This document shows positions 15,526 through 24,162 of a stretch of DNA of 64,000 nucleotides, piece by piece. The translations under genes were made by a program, and so were the position numbers. Under the pieces are notes generated by a model that searched no databases, was not told the DNA's origin, and worked only from the letters and a program-made list of their open reading frames with translations. Every line of letters begins with the position of its first letter. Within the stretch, counting starts at the first letter, position 1. Origin of the DNA: Cupriavidus basilensis (GTDB taxonomy: Bacteria; Pseudomonadota; Gammaproteobacteria; Burkholderiales; Burkholderiaceae); assembly GCF_000832305.1 (NCBI RefSeq), contig NZ_CP010536.1, positions 2,480,001-2,544,000 on the forward strand, in the 5' to 3' direction.

Positions 15526-17309
15526 ACGCCCCTATGCCAACCCGTGAACTTGCCGCCGCACCCGAGGCGGAATGCGGCTGCGCTCCCATCGATGCCGCAC
15601 CGGACCAGTTCGACGAGCAAGTGCGCTCTACGCTGGCCTGCGCGACGCAGGGCATGTCGCTTGCCTCGTTCTGGCTGGCCGGACTGGACTGGGCGTTGCA
15701 CCTGGCCGTCTCCCCTGGCAAGGTCGACGCGTCCCTGGGAGAGTGGATGAGCGCAATGATTGCCGCGACCGGCGGCATGTTGCCCGGTCCGGCCACTGCG
15801 CAACCAGCACCCGGCGCAACGGCGCCGCCGTCCGACCTGCGCTTCGCCGATCCCGCCTGGTCGCAGTGGCCTTTCCGCTTCTGGCGCGATGCCTTTCACA
15901 ACAACGAGGCGCTATGGGCGTCGCTGACGCACGGGCTGCGTGGCGTATCGCCGCACCATGAGCGGATCGTGTCGTTCTGCGCGCGGCAGATGTTCGATAC
16001 CTGCTCGCCCGGCAATGCCTGGTGGCTGAATCCCGTGGTGCTGCAAGCCGCCGCTGCCAGCGCCGGCGGCAATTTCGTCAACGGGATCCAGCACTGGCTG
16101 CACGATATGCAGGACGTGGTGGCGGACCTGTCACGCGAACCAAAGTTGCGTCGCCCGCCCACCTTCAAGGTAGGACGGGATGTCGCCGTTACGCCCGGCA
16201 AGGTGGTGTTCCGCAATGCCCTGATCGAGCTGATCCAGTACGCGCCAGCCAGCGCCGAGGTATGGCGGGAGCCAGTGCTGATCGTGCCTTCCTGGATCAT
16301 GAAGTACTACATCCTGGACTTGCAGCCGCGGGACTCGATGGTGCGCTTCCTGGTCGAGCAAGGCCACACGGTCTTCATGATCTCGTGGAAGAACCCGGGT
16401 GCCGATGCGCGCGACCTCGGGCTTGACGATTACCTGCGTCTCGGCGTGCGGGCCGCCTTGCACGCGGTGCGGGAGCGCTGCCCCGATACGCGTATCCACG
16501 CCGCCGGCTATTGCCTGGGCGGCACGCTGCTGTCGATCTGCGCGGCGGCGCTTAGCCGCGACGACAGTGGCTTGCCCCTGCAAAGCCTGACCTTGTTCGC
16601 CAGCGAGACGGACTTTACCGAGCCAGGAGAACTCGGCCTGTTCATCGACAGCAGCGCCTTGTCCACGCTGGACGCGATGATGCGCCAGCAAGGTTACCTG
16701 GACGGTCCCCAGATGGCAGCCGCTTTCCAGATGCTGCATTCGCGCGACCTGGTCTGGTCCCGCATGATGAGCGAGTACCTGCTCGGCAAGCGGCTGCGCC
16801 CCAACGACCTGGTGTCATGGAACCGGGACGTCACCCGCCTGCCCTTTCGCATGCATTCGGAGTGCCTGCACAAGCTGTTCCTCAACAACGACCTGGCGGA
16901 AGGACGCTATTGCGTGGATGGCCGCCCCGTCGCCCTGTCAGACATCGGCATGCCGATCTTCGCGGTCGGCACGGAGCATGACCATGTCTCGCCCTGGCGC
17001 TCGGTCTACAAGCTGCATCTGCTGACGTCGGCGCCGTTGACGTTCCTGCTAACCTCGGGCGGCCACAATGCCGGCATCGTGGCCGACCCTTCGCATCCCG
17101 GCCGCCGATACCGGGTGGAAACGCGCGCGGCGCAGGCAACCTATGGCAGCCCCGAACGCTACCTCTCGACCGCGCGACGGCATGAGGGATCCTGGTGGCC
17201 CTGCTGGCAGGCCTGGCTGGCGTCACACTCCACCGGCCGGGTCCCCGCGCGCGACGCGGCGCACGGCGCGCTCGCCGACGCACCCGGGAGCTACGTGCTG
17301 GAGGGTTAG
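15522..17309 (+). CDS. phaC: Class I poly(3-hydroxyalkanoate) synthase
   Basis: A 595-residue PHA synthase that polymerises 3-hydroxyacyl-CoA into storage polyester on granules. The lipase-like box is GYCLGG with catalytic Cys near residue 330; the other triad members are in AVGTEHDHVSPW (Asp) and TSGGHNAGIV (His). The N-terminal ~150 residues are the variable region typical of class I enzymes. The start overlaps the stop of the phaB remnant (ATGA). The likely promoter is the FNR-type one upstream of DUF2892. Placement in a low-oxygen island fits PHA synthesis as an electron sink when respiration is limited, though the coupled reductase is gone here. Confidence 0.93.
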   Translation: MNAPMPTRELAAAPEAECGCAPIDAAPDQFDEQVRSTLACATQGMSLASFWLAGLDWALHLAVSPGKVDASLGEWMSAMIAATGGMLPGPATAQPAPGATAPPSDLRFADPAWSQWPFRFWRDAFHNNEALWASLTHGLRGVSPHHERIVSFCARQMFDTCSPGNAWWLNPVVLQAAAASAGGNFVNGIQHWLHDMQDVVADLSREPKLRRPPTFKVGRDVAVTPGKVVFRNALIELIQYAPASAEVWREPVLIVPSWIMKYYILDLQPRDSMVRFLVEQGHTVFMISWKNPGADARDLGLDDYLRLGVRAALHAVRERCPDTRIHAAGYCLGGTLLSICAAALSRDDSGLPLQSLTLFASETDFTEPGELGLFIDSSALSTLDAMMRQQGYLDGPQMAAAFQMLHSRDLVWSRMMSEYLLGKRLRPNDLVSWNRDVTRLPFRMHSECLHKLFLNNDLAEGRYCVDGRPVALSDIGMPIFAVGTEHDHVSPWRSVYKLHLLTSAPLTFLLTSGGHNAGIVADPSHPGRRYRVETRAAQATYGSPERYLSTARRHEGSWWPCWQAWLASHSTGRVPARDAAHGALADAPGSYVLEG

Positions 17310-17367
17310 GCAGACCGTTGCGACGCGAGCCCGCGCGCATTGATGCCATCCACCGCGATGGCCCGAC

Positions 17368-17386
17368 GGTCAGGCCGGGCCTGACC
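17368..17386. terminator. Hairpin between convergent phaC and hsp20
   Basis: GGTCAGGC and GCCTGACC form a perfect 8-bp stem with a 3-nt loop between the two convergent genes. There is no clear T-run on either side, so termination by this hairpin is uncertain. Confidence 0.4.
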
Positions 17387-17464
17387 GGCACTGTCCGGTA
17401 TTCCATGACGTGCCCTGTGCATTGGCTGCGCTGATGCCCGTGGGCGGCCCCGGAAAACACCATG

Positions 17465-17887
17465 TCAGCGGATCGTCACACGCTGTTGCGGCGAGGCTTC
17501 TTTCTTGGGCAGTACCACCCGAAGGACACCGTTCTCGTAGCTGGCATCCACCTTGCCTTCGTCCACGGCGCTGTCAAGCGTGAAGGCGCGTTGCATCGCG
17601 CCGCTGTAGCGCTCACGCCGGATCACGCGCTCACCTTCCTTCTGCTCGGAGGACTTTTCCACCTTGGCTGAGATCATCACCGTGCCGCGATCGACGCAGA
17701 CTTCGATATCCTCCTTCTTAGCGCCGGGAATCTCCGCGACCAGGCTGTAAGCCTTGTCGGTCTCCGTCACGTCGACCTTGAACGCAAATCCGCCATCATT
17801 GGTGCCACGCAAGGCGCGTAGCATGCCTTGCAACATGTCACCGACCGGTTCGACCGACAGCGGATCATAAATCCTGAGATTGCGCAT
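17465..17887 (-). CDS. Hsp20/alpha-crystallin small heat shock protein
   Basis: A 140-residue cytoplasmic chaperone. The alpha-crystallin domain covers about residues 38-135, with YSLVAEIPGAKKEDIEV near its start and the conserved ENGVLRVVLPK motif (usually A/N-x-x-NGVL) near its end. The C-terminal VTIR tail resembles the I-x-I/V anchor used in oligomer assembly. The start at 17887 follows a perfect AAGGAGG. Small heat shock proteins hold unfolding proteins without ATP use, which suits energy-starved cells. An FNR-type site lies about 85 nt upstream. Confidence 0.93.
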   Translation of the reverse strand: MRNLRIYDPLSVEPVGDMLQGMLRALRGTNDGGFAFKVDVTETDKAYSLVAEIPGAKKEDIEVCVDRGTVMISAKVEKSSEQKEGERVIRRERYSGAMQRAFTLDSAVDEGKVDASYENGVLRVVLPKKEASPQQRVTIR

Positions 17888-17964
17888 TGTTGCCTCCTTG
17901 GGGTGAACGGCCCGCAAGAGGAGCGGACCTCCGGTTCATGGTGGCATAGCGCGCTGATGGCACC

Positions 17965-17978
17965 TTGTCCCAGATCAA
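17965..17978 (-). promoter_or_regulatory. FNR/ANR-type box upstream of hsp20
   Basis: TTGTC-CCAG-ATCAA has 8 of 10 half-site bases. The best -10-like hexamer on the minus strand, TATGCC at 17948-17943, is 26 bp away, not the 31 bp seen at the other sites, so this site may act from a different position. Confidence 0.55.
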
Positions 17979-17989
17979 GCGCGGCGGAG

Positions 17990-18185
17990 CTAGATTTCGC
18001 CTTCGCCACACAGGCGATGCCGGATCGCATAGCGCACCAGTGCCAGCTTCGCTGGGCAACCGCAGCTTTTCCATCAGCCGCATCTTTTAGGTGCTCACGG
18101 TCTTGGCGCTGACGCACAAGGCGGCGGCAAACACGCCCGACCGCAGTGGCCCGTCCGCCATCAGCCGTACCTTGCCGCGCTTGCA
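17990..18185 (-). pseudogene. Decayed LuxR/NarL-family response regulator, C-terminal HTH remnant
   Basis: The minus strand encodes RLMADG, then AAALCVSAKTVST, stop, KMRLMEKLRLPSEA, and after a frame change LVRYAIRHRLCGEGEI and stop. Put together these are the LuxR-type helix-turn-helix and final helix of a NarL-type regulator, with TAA where the usual Tyr would be and a 1-nt frameshift after SEA. No receiver domain remains upstream. It is therefore a dead remnant of a two-component regulator that once sat beside hsp20. Confidence 0.7.
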
Positions 18186-18258
18186 GCGCGGCGCCGTATG
18201 GCAGAGACTTTGCGAATCCTGGTCCTTTACTACCTCTGCTACCCGATCGACAACATCC

Positions 18259-18272
18259 TTGTCCTGCATCAA
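18259..18272. promoter_or_regulatory. Orphan FNR-like box
   Basis: TTGTC-CTGC-ATCAA has 8 of 10 half-site bases, but no -10-like hexamer lies at the class II distance on either strand. It sits upstream of the dead regulator, so it may have served that gene. Confidence 0.4.
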
Positions 18273-18379
18273 GACCTATGCATCCAAGCTAAACAATGCT
18301 GGCATCAGGAAGCAGGCATCCGCCGGAGCAAGGTTCATGAGCCGCGTACCCACAGCCAGCCATTGCGAGAACGACGAGC

Positions 18380-18571
18380 CTATGCGCTCGGCCCGGCAAT
18401 CCCGCCATGCTGTGCGGTCCACTGCCGCGCCCTCGCCGTGGCGATGCGGATGGCCATGCCCTCGTCCATGCCTTCGCGCAGCAGGGCGTTGGCAATCTCG
18501 ATGGCCTTCTCCCGTGTGTCAGGGGCCAGATGTTTCATCGAAGCTGGATAGTAGTCCGCGTCCCAGGGCAT
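18380..18571 (-). CDS. Small conserved protein of the YdaT-like family
   Basis: A 63-residue protein starting MPWDADYYPASMKHLAPDTR and continuing with EKAIEIANALL, EGMDEGMAIRIATARARQW. This matches the short conserved proteins, often called YdaT-like or uncharacterised, that begin MPW and carry the KAI-IAN-L--EG-DEG-AI-IA--KA-W pattern. It is predicted to be a helical cytoplasmic protein; function is unknown. A GGAG lies about 9 nt before the ATG. It is transcribed divergently from the AMP phosphorylase gene. Confidence 0.8.
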   Translation of the reverse strand: MPWDADYYPASMKHLAPDTREKAIEIANALLREGMDEGMAIRIATARARQWTAQHGGIAGPSA

Positions 18572-18724
18572 GTTTCACTCCATCCACGTCATCCATCAGC
18601 GGCCGGCAGGTATTCCGGCTCAGTATGGCGCACCCATTGGCGCGCGATCTGACGTGGCGCAATAACCGGCGCGAAATCCCGCGGCGCGACTTCGCCCCCG
18701 CTTGCGCCGACCAAGGACCAAGCC

Positions 18725-20257
18725 ATGCATACGCAAACGCAAGCCGCTGCCGAAACCCTGACCTTCAAGCCGCTGGAGATCGACACCTACCAAGAGCATG
18801 TGATCTACATGCATCGGGACTGCGTGGTGTGCCATGCCGAAGGCTTCTCCGCTCAGACTCGGGTACAAGTGAGTACTGGCGCGGGCGCGCAATCCCTGAT
18901 TGCCACGCTCAATGTGGTGGGGGACGCGCTACTGGCGCCTTCCCAGGTAGGCTTGTCTTCCGGTGCGAGCCAGCAACTCGGTGTAGCGGCTGGCGACATC
19001 ATCGCCGTCACGCATGCGCCGGGCCTGGAATCCCTGCGCGCGGTGCGCAGCAAGATCCACGGCAATCCACTCGACGCGCCGCAGCTCTGCGCCATCATGG
19101 GCGATATCTCTGCCGGCCGGTACTCGGACGTGCACATTGCTGCCTTCCTGAGCGCGTGCGCGGGCGGCCGGATGACCACGCAGGAAACCGTCGACCTGAC
19201 CTGCGCCATGCTCGACACCGGCGACCGACTCGATTGGGACCGCCCCGTGGTCGCCGACAAGCATTGTGTCGGCGGGCTCCCGGGCAATCGCACCAGCCCG
19301 ATCGTGGTAGCCATCTGCGCGGCAGCGGGCTTGCTGCTGCCCAAGACCTCCTCGCGCGCCATCACCTCTCCCGCCGGCACCGCCGACACCATGGAAGTAC
19401 TGACCCGGGTCACGCTGAGCGCGGCGGAGATGCGCCGCGTGGTGGAGCGGGTCGGCGCCGCGCTAGTGTGGGGCGGCTCCCTGACGCTCAGTCCCGCGGA
19501 CGATGTACTGATCCGCGTGGAACGCGCGCTGGAAATCGACAGCGATGCCCAACTGGTAGCGTCCGTGCTGTCGAAGAAACTGGCGGCCGGCTCCACCCAT
19601 GTGCTGATCGATGTGCCGCTCGGACCCACCGCCAAAGTCAGGACGGATGCAGACCTGGCGCGCCTGCGCCTGCTCCTTGAGGAGGTGGCGCGCGCGTTCG
19701 GCATGCATGTTCTGGTGGTCCATACCGACGGCAGCCAGCCCGTTGGGCGCGGAATCGGTCCCGCGCTGGAAGCGCGCGATGTGCTGGCCGTGTTGCAGGG
19801 CGCGGAATCAGCACCGGCCGACCTGCGGGGCCGCGCCCTGCTGCTGTCCGCAAGCCTGATGGAATTCTGCGGCGCAGTGCCTGCCGGGCAAGGCCTGGCA
19901 CTGGCAACGCGCCTGCTCGCCGATGGCGCCGCCTGGGCCAAGTTCCAGGCCATCTGCGAAGCACAGGGCGGCCTGCGCCAGCCGGGCAGCGCCCCGTTGC
20001 GGCGCGAAATCCTGGCACCGGCCGATGGCATCGTGACCAGCATCGACAATCGGCTGCTGTCGCGCGCAGCCAAGCTGGCGGGTGCCCCCAACCGGAAGGC
20101 GGCGGGTATCGACATGCACGTCCGCCTCAACGATGCCGTGCGCGCAGGCCAGCCCCTCTTTACCATTCACGCGCTGGCACAGGGCGAACTGGCCTACAGC
20201 CAGAACTTCCTGACGACGCATCCCGCGATCAATATCGGCACGACGGAGCAAAGATGA
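18725..20257 (+). CDS. AMP phosphorylase / type 2 thymidine-phosphorylase-family protein
   Basis: A 510-residue nucleoside phosphorylase-family enzyme with the extra N-terminal domain (~residues 1-85) seen in archaeal AMP phosphorylases and in bacterial type 2 thymidine phosphorylase-like proteins. The phosphate-binding motif reads [15 protein letters not shown], the AMP-phosphorylase form and not the DKHSTGG of DeoA. Other marks are [21 protein letters not shown] and the C-terminal barrel-sandwich domain ([20 protein letters not shown]). The probable reaction is nucleotide + phosphate to base + ribose 1,5-bisphosphate; substrate choice is inferred. The final TGA overlaps the next ATG (ATGA), so it is translated together with a PRPP-synthetase-like protein. 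Confidence 0.88.
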   Translation: MHTQTQAAAETLTFKPLEIDTYQEHVIYMHRDCVVCHAEGFSAQTRVQVSTGAGAQSLIATLNVVGDALLAPSQVGLSSGASQQLGVAAGDIIAVTHAPGLESLRAVRSKIHGNPLDAPQLCAIMGDISAGRYSDVHIAAFLSACAGGRMTTQETVDLTCAMLDTGDRLDWDRPVVADKHCVGGLPGNRTSPIVVAICAAAGLLLPKTSSRAITSPAGTADTMEVLTRVTLSAAEMRRVVERVGAALVWGGSLTLSPADDVLIRVERALEIDSDAQLVASVLSKKLAAGSTHVLIDVPLGPTAKVRTDADLARLRLLLEEVARAFGMHVLVVHTDGSQPVGRGIGPALEARDVLAVLQGAESAPADLRGRALLLSASLMEFCGAVPAGQGLALATRLLADGAAWAKFQAICEAQGGLRQPGSAPLRREILAPADGIVTSIDNRLLSRAAKLAGAPNRKAAGIDMHVRLNDAVRAGQPLFTIHALAQGELAYSQNFLTTHPAINIGTTEQR

Positions 20258-21150
20258 AACCAACCTTGTTCGCCTTGCCGGGCAATGAGCGGGCCGCGCG
20301 GGCACTGGCGAGCGCGCTGGGAGCCGACTGGGGCAGCGCCGCGATACGGCATTTCGCAGATGGGGAATCCAGCGTGCGCCTGCTGTCACCGCTGCAGGGC
20401 AGGCAGGCCATCCTCTTTTGCACGCTCGACCGTCCCGACGAGAAAATCGTACCCCTGCTGTGGGCCGCCATCGCTGCGCGCGAAAGCGGTGCAAGCCGCG
20501 TCGGCTTGGTGGCGCCCTACCTCGCGTACATGCGGCAGGACGCCGTCTTTCATCCGGGCGAGATCGTGGCGGCACGGCATTTTGCCGCACTCTTGTCCCG
20601 TCACTTCGATTGGCTGGTCACGGTGGACCCGCACCTGCACCGCATTGCCACCCTCGACGACATCTACACCATCCCCACGCAATGCGTTCAGGCCGCGCCA
20701 GCCATCGCGTCATGGCTGCGGGCCACAGTGAACCAACCGTTCCTGGTCGGGCCGGACGAAGAAAGCCGTCAATGGGTAAACGACGTCGCACGCCGGTGCC
20801 AGGCACCGGCCATAGTGCTGCATAAGACGCGGCACGCAGACCGCTGCGTTGAAATCCAGGCAGCCGACCTGAACGCGGCGGCTGGATGCACACCAGTCCT
20901 GCTGGACGATATCGTGGCCACCGGCTCGACCATGGTGGCGGCGGCGAATCTGTTGCGGCGGGCCGGACTGGCACCGCCTGTCTGCGTTGCGGTGCACGCG
21001 GTATTCGCGGGCGATGCCTTTGCCGAACTGCGCGCGGTTGCCGCCGAGATCGTCACCTGCGACACGGTCTCCCATTCGTCGAATGGGATTGCGCTGGCCG
21101 CGCCGCTGGCTGAAGCGGTATCCGCCGTAACCAGCATTGCGTCGCGGTAA
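20254..21150 (+). CDS. Ribose-phosphate pyrophosphokinase (PRPP synthetase)-like protein
   Basis: A 298-residue PRPP synthetase-family protein. Motifs in order: [10 protein letters not shown] (ATP loop), [18 protein letters not shown] (catalytic and allosteric region), VDPHLHR (metal-binding His), and the ribose-phosphate loop [13 protein letters not shown]. All key positions look intact, but it is shorter and more diverged than the housekeeping Prs, which in this lineage lies elsewhere. It is ATGA-coupled to the AMP phosphorylase, suggesting that ribose 1,5-bisphosphate or ribose 5-phosphate derived from nucleotides is turned into PRPP for the phosphoribosyltransferases of the island. Confidence 0.87.
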   Translation: MKPTLFALPGNERAARALASALGADWGSAAIRHFADGESSVRLLSPLQGRQAILFCTLDRPDEKIVPLLWAAIAARESGASRVGLVAPYLAYMRQDAVFHPGEIVAARHFAALLSRHFDWLVTVDPHLHRIATLDDIYTIPTQCVQAAPAIASWLRATVNQPFLVGPDEESRQWVNDVARRCQAPAIVLHKTRHADRCVEIQAADLNAAAGCTPVLLDDIVATGSTMVAAANLLRRAGLAPPVCVAVHAVFAGDAFAELRAVAAEIVTCDTVSHSSNGIALAAPLAEAVSAVTSIASR

Positions 21151-21209
21151 GCGCAACCGACAATCTCTTGCACCGGCTTGACGTTGGACAGAAAACCGTG
21201 CGGTTCGGC

Positions 21210-21237
21210 TTGCGGCGGCAATCGTACTGTCTAGACT
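21210..21237 (+). promoter_or_regulatory. Candidate promoter for the DUF1488 gene
   Basis: TTGCGG (21210-21215) and TAGACT (21232-21237) are 16 bp apart. No good FNR box sits 31 bp upstream; a partial one (TTGAC-GTTG-GACAG) is at 21178-21191. The leader to the start codon would be about 90 nt. Confidence 0.4.
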
Positions 21238-21333
21238 GCAGAAAGCCGACAAGGTGATTGTGGCCTTGACGTTTTCTGTGCTTCTCCTCGCCTTTCCCTG
21301 CTCTGCTTTTTTCTCGCCCCGGGGGGTGATGCC

Positions 21334-21618
21334 ATGACCATCAAACAGATCATCTTTCCCAAGACCAGCCCCTCATTTTGCCCCGCCGATCTGTCTCTCG
21401 AATGCCCTGTCAGCGTGAACGGCGCAACGGCCAGCTACGCGATCACGGCCGAAGCACTGGAAGACCACTTTGGCGCGCGCTCGCACCGGGCTGAAGACCT
21501 GATCCAGGCCTTCGAAGGACACCGCAAGGACATCGAACGCGTGGCCCGGCAGTTGTTCGAAATGACCGCCGCCCATAATATTGTGCTGCACAGCGGTCAT
21601 TTCCGCTTCGCGGTATAG
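21334..21618 (+). CDS. DUF1488 domain protein
   Basis: A 94-residue protein matching the DUF1488 family: an N-terminal strand pair (VSVNGATASYAITAEALEDHFG) and a C-terminal helix (IERVARQLFEM) ending in VLHSGHFRF. Function is unknown; members occur often in beta- and gammaproteobacterial stress regions. A G-rich stretch (GGGGGGTG) stands just before the ATG. It follows the PRPP-synthetase-like gene after 183 nt and probably has its own promoter. Confidence 0.8.
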   Translation: MTIKQIIFPKTSPSFCPADLSLECPVSVNGATASYAITAEALEDHFGARSHRAEDLIQAFEGHRKDIERVARQLFEMTAAHNIVLHSGHFRFAV

Positions 21619-21754
21619 CGTCCAGTTTCCAGAAGGCGACGGCGGGTCATACCAGACACCGTCACTGTCACGCTGGATCCCGCTGTGGATGTAGCGACCT
21701 CCATCGAGCGGGTGCTCGATACGCGAAAATTGAGATGCAGCGCCTGCCGATATG

Positions 21755-21997
21755 TACGCCCGGCTCGCACGCACAGCCAGCGCACGCGGCACACGCGCGG
21801 TGCTGGACACCTCGGGTCCCGCGCTCGCCGCGGCGCTGCTGTGCCCCGGGCCATCGGCTTGCGCTGAATTTGCCGTGCCGGTGCCCGCCGATTGCAAGCG
21901 CCAGGGCATCGGCAGCCTGCGGCTCGGCAAGATGGTGGCCTGCTGCCGCGCCCGCGGCGCACGGGAGCGGGTGGGCATACTGGCCGCCCGCCTTTGA
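21755..21997 (+). pseudogene. Fused remnants of a PfkB-type kinase and a GNAT acetyltransferase
   Basis: One open frame holds two unrelated fragments. At about 21755-21845 it reads ASARGTRAVLDTSGPALAAAL, close to the ARGARVVLDTSGPAL segment of PfkB-type sugar kinases. At about 21859-21990 it reads EFAVPVPADCKRQGIGSLRLG and then KMVACCRARG, the acetyl-CoA-binding region of GNAT acetyltransferases (usual V..D..GQGIG..L). Neither has a start or the rest of its domain. The region between the DUF1488 gene and the FNR box at 22015 is therefore a deletion scar of two lost genes. Confidence 0.6.
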
Positions 21998-22014
21998 CCG
22001 GCCGGGGACAGGGG

Positions 22015-22055
22015 TTGCGCTGGATCAAGTCATTCGCGGCCATTTCATCGATACT
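22015..22055 (+). promoter_or_regulatory. FNR/ANR-type class II promoter for the erythromycin-esterase-like operon
   Basis: TTGCG-CTGG-ATCAA at 22015-22028 (8 of 10 half-site bases) has the identical sequence to the box at 14413-14426. GATACT at 22050-22055 is centred 31 bp downstream. Predicted transcription would start near 22063. Confidence 0.65.
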
Positions 22056-22129
22056 GATTAAATACGTGGTACACAGCAGCGGCAACGCTATCCTGCCCCT
22101 GGAGCAGGCTTAACCGGCATGGATTGCCT

Positions 22130-22540
22130 ATGCGTCAGTCCCGGAACAACGCTAGCAATCGGCGCCGCGAAGATCCAAAGGCCGCGGGCGCCGACGAGGC
22201 TATGCTACCGCCGCGCGGCAGGATCCTCATGCCGCGCTACCCGATGCGGCAAAAAACAGCCTCGCTCGCGTTCAGCGCGCTGGGCGCGACACCGGACTCG
22301 CTGCTAGGCATGCCACGACCGCGCCTGCTGCGCTTGCTCGCCTTGGTCGAGGAACTGCAGCGCGCGCTCGACCTCACGCGTGACGGGATAGCCCTCGCGC
22401 TTGCCAGCACGCACACGCCACCAAGTAAACCGGTCCAAGTGGCAGCCCCTGAGCCCTCCGAATTTGCCACCGGCGAATCCTGCCAAGGCAAACGAAGAAC
22501 GCGCAGCGTGCCTCGTCGTCACGCGCGGAAGGCTCCATGA
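22130..22540 (+). CDS. Hypothetical protein, 136 residues
   Basis: An open frame beginning MRQSRNNASNRRRED. The middle (ASLAFSALGATPDSLLGM, LLRLLALVEELQRALDL) predicts two helices, while both ends are basic and polar. I do not recognise a family. It lies between the FNR-type promoter and the erythromycin-esterase-like gene, 13 nt from the latter's start, and would be in the same transcript. Start choice is weak: the only good purine-rich stretch is about 20 nt upstream. Confidence 0.4.
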   Translation: MRQSRNNASNRRREDPKAAGADEAMLPPRGRILMPRYPMRQKTASLAFSALGATPDSLLGMPRPRLLRLLALVEELQRALDLTRDGIALALASTHTPPSKPVQVAAPEPSEFATGESCQGKRRTRSVPRRHARKAP

Positions 22541-22553
22541 GGAGGAAAAAGTC

Positions 22554-23870
22554 ATGTGCCCACAGCTCACCCCATTCCTGGCCGTGCGCCTATTGGCGCG
22601 GCGGCTCAATGACAATGACAGTGACTACGAGGAGGTGCTAGCGCTGGCCGAGGGACGGAACTTTATCCTGCTGGGGGAGGCGACGCACGGCACCCGTGAG
22701 TTCTATCGCATGCGCGCCGACATCACGCGCTTGTTGATCATGCGTGGTGAAGTGGGCGCCATCGCCATCGAGGGCGACTGGCCCGATGTCTGGCGCGTGA
22801 ATCGCTTTGTCCTGGGCGAGGGCAGCGACGTCGCCGAATCCGCGCTGGATGACTTCCAGCGTTTCCCCGCCTGGATGTGGCGCAATCGAGAGATGCTGGC
22901 ATTCGTTGCCTGGCTGCGCGCGCACAACACCACGCTGCCGGTTGCCGCCCGCGTCGGCATCTATGGCCTGGACTTGTACAGTCTGTATCGGTCGGCGGAC
23001 GCGGTGATCCGCTATCTTGAACAAATCGACCCTGATCAGGCGGAACTGGCGCGCGCTCACTATGCGGCCTTGGATCATGTCCGGGAGCCGCAGACTTATG
23101 GCTACGAGGCGGCCACGGGTCAACGCCGCAGCGCGCGCGATGGCGCCATTGCGCAACTGCTGAAACTCCGCGAGGATGAGGCGGAGCACCTCTCGCGAGA
23201 CGGTCTTTCCGCCATGGATGCGTTTTTTTTTGCCGAGCGGAATGCGCAGGTCGTCGTCAATGCAGAACATTACTATCGCGCCATGTTCGAGCGACGCATC
23301 AACACCTGGAACCTGCGCGATGCCCATATGGCGCAAACCCTGTTTGCCATTTCCAGGCACCGCCTCCGCCAGGGCGGCGCCGGCCGCGTAGTGGTGTGGG
23401 CACACAACTCGCATGTCGGCGATGCACGGGCCACTGAGACACACACGCACGGCGAGTGGAACCTCGGCCAGTTGGTGCGGCAGGAAGCCGGCGCGGATGC
23501 CTTGCTGGTGGGCTTCACCACCTACACGGGCCATGTCTGCGCGGCGTCCGCCTGGGACGCCGCGGCGGAACAAAAATGGGTCCGCCCTGCCCTGCGGGAC
23601 AGTTGCGAGGCACTCTTTCACGCCAGCGGACTGGACCGCTTTTACCTGCCTCTGGATACCCCGAGCGCGGCGGAATTGCGCATGCCCATGCTACAGCGCG
23701 CCATTGGCGTGCTCTATTTGCCCGAATCGGAGCGCGCGAGCCACTATTTCACCGCTGCGGTCGCGAATCAGTTCGATGCCATCTTCCATGTGGACGAAAC
23801 CAGTGCGGTGGAGCCGCTGGCGCCGCCGCTTGGGTGGCACCAGCCCGAGGCGACGCAAACGCTAGCCTGA
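22554..23870 (+). CDS. Erythromycin esterase family protein
   Basis: A 438-residue cytoplasmic protein of the EreA/SucB-like erythromycin esterase family. Early motifs include LLGEATHGTREFYRMRADITR with the conserved Glu and His, AIEGDWPDVWRVNRFV, and later VVVWAHNSHVGDARAT, which carries another conserved His. These residues place it in the EreA fold, but most chromosomal members away from resistance genes do not act on macrolides and their substrate is unknown. The start at 22554 follows AGGAGG; an upstream frame extension lacks support. Being in an FNR-type transcript argues for a stress role and not drug resistance. Confidence 0.88.
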   Translation: MCPQLTPFLAVRLLARRLNDNDSDYEEVLALAEGRNFILLGEATHGTREFYRMRADITRLLIMRGEVGAIAIEGDWPDVWRVNRFVLGEGSDVAESALDDFQRFPAWMWRNREMLAFVAWLRAHNTTLPVAARVGIYGLDLYSLYRSADAVIRYLEQIDPDQAELARAHYAALDHVREPQTYGYEAATGQRRSARDGAIAQLLKLREDEAEHLSRDGLSAMDAFFFAERNAQVVVNAEHYYRAMFERRINTWNLRDAHMAQTLFAISRHRLRQGGAGRVVVWAHNSHVGDARATETHTHGEWNLGQLVRQEAGADALLVGFTTYTGHVCAASAWDAAAEQKWVRPALRDSCEALFHASGLDRFYLPLDTPSAAELRMPMLQRAIGVLYLPESERASHYFTAAVANQFDAIFHVDETSAVEPLAPPLGWHQPEATQTLA

Positions 23871-24054
23871 AATTGCGCGGTAAGGGCGGGTTGGGGATCT
23901 GGCGCTACCAGCATAGCAAGGCCATCGCCCCCGACAACACGCTCTTCATTCACCCAGTGCCAACGAACCCTCCCCGTGCGGCGCCGACCCACTGTTCGAT
24001 TGGTGGCAGGTCAGCGCTTTCTGGAGTGCGAAATGGCGGCGCGAAATCAATCGG

Positions 24055-24095
24055 CTGACGCAGATCAAGGCGTGCCATCGATCCGGAACTAAGCT
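24055..24095 (+). promoter_or_regulatory. FNR/ANR-type class II promoter for the second nitroreductase
   Basis: CTGAC-GCAG-ATCAA at 24055-24068 (8 of 10 half-site bases) is followed by TAAGCT at 24090-24095, centred 31 bp downstream. TAAGCT is also the hexamer at the BON promoter near 4501. The leader to the ATG at 24163 would be about 60 nt. Confidence 0.7.
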
Positions 24096-24162
24096 CGGAT
24101 TATTCTGGCTGTGCGTGACGCCGGCCGGCCCGCAAATCCCGAGTTCCAGGACGAGGTGAAAC

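Noticed and set aside
21373..21978. Minus-strand frame containing FSRIEHPLDGGRYIHSGIQR
   Set aside because: The segment looks protein-like, but the frame overlaps the DUF1488 gene, lacks a ribosome binding site and could not be assigned to a family. Kept as unexplained, not called.
22401..22553. Upstream extension of the erythromycin-esterase-like gene
   Set aside because: The added 51 residues resemble no family member, while the ATG at 22554 has a perfect AGGAGG and fits the known N-terminus.
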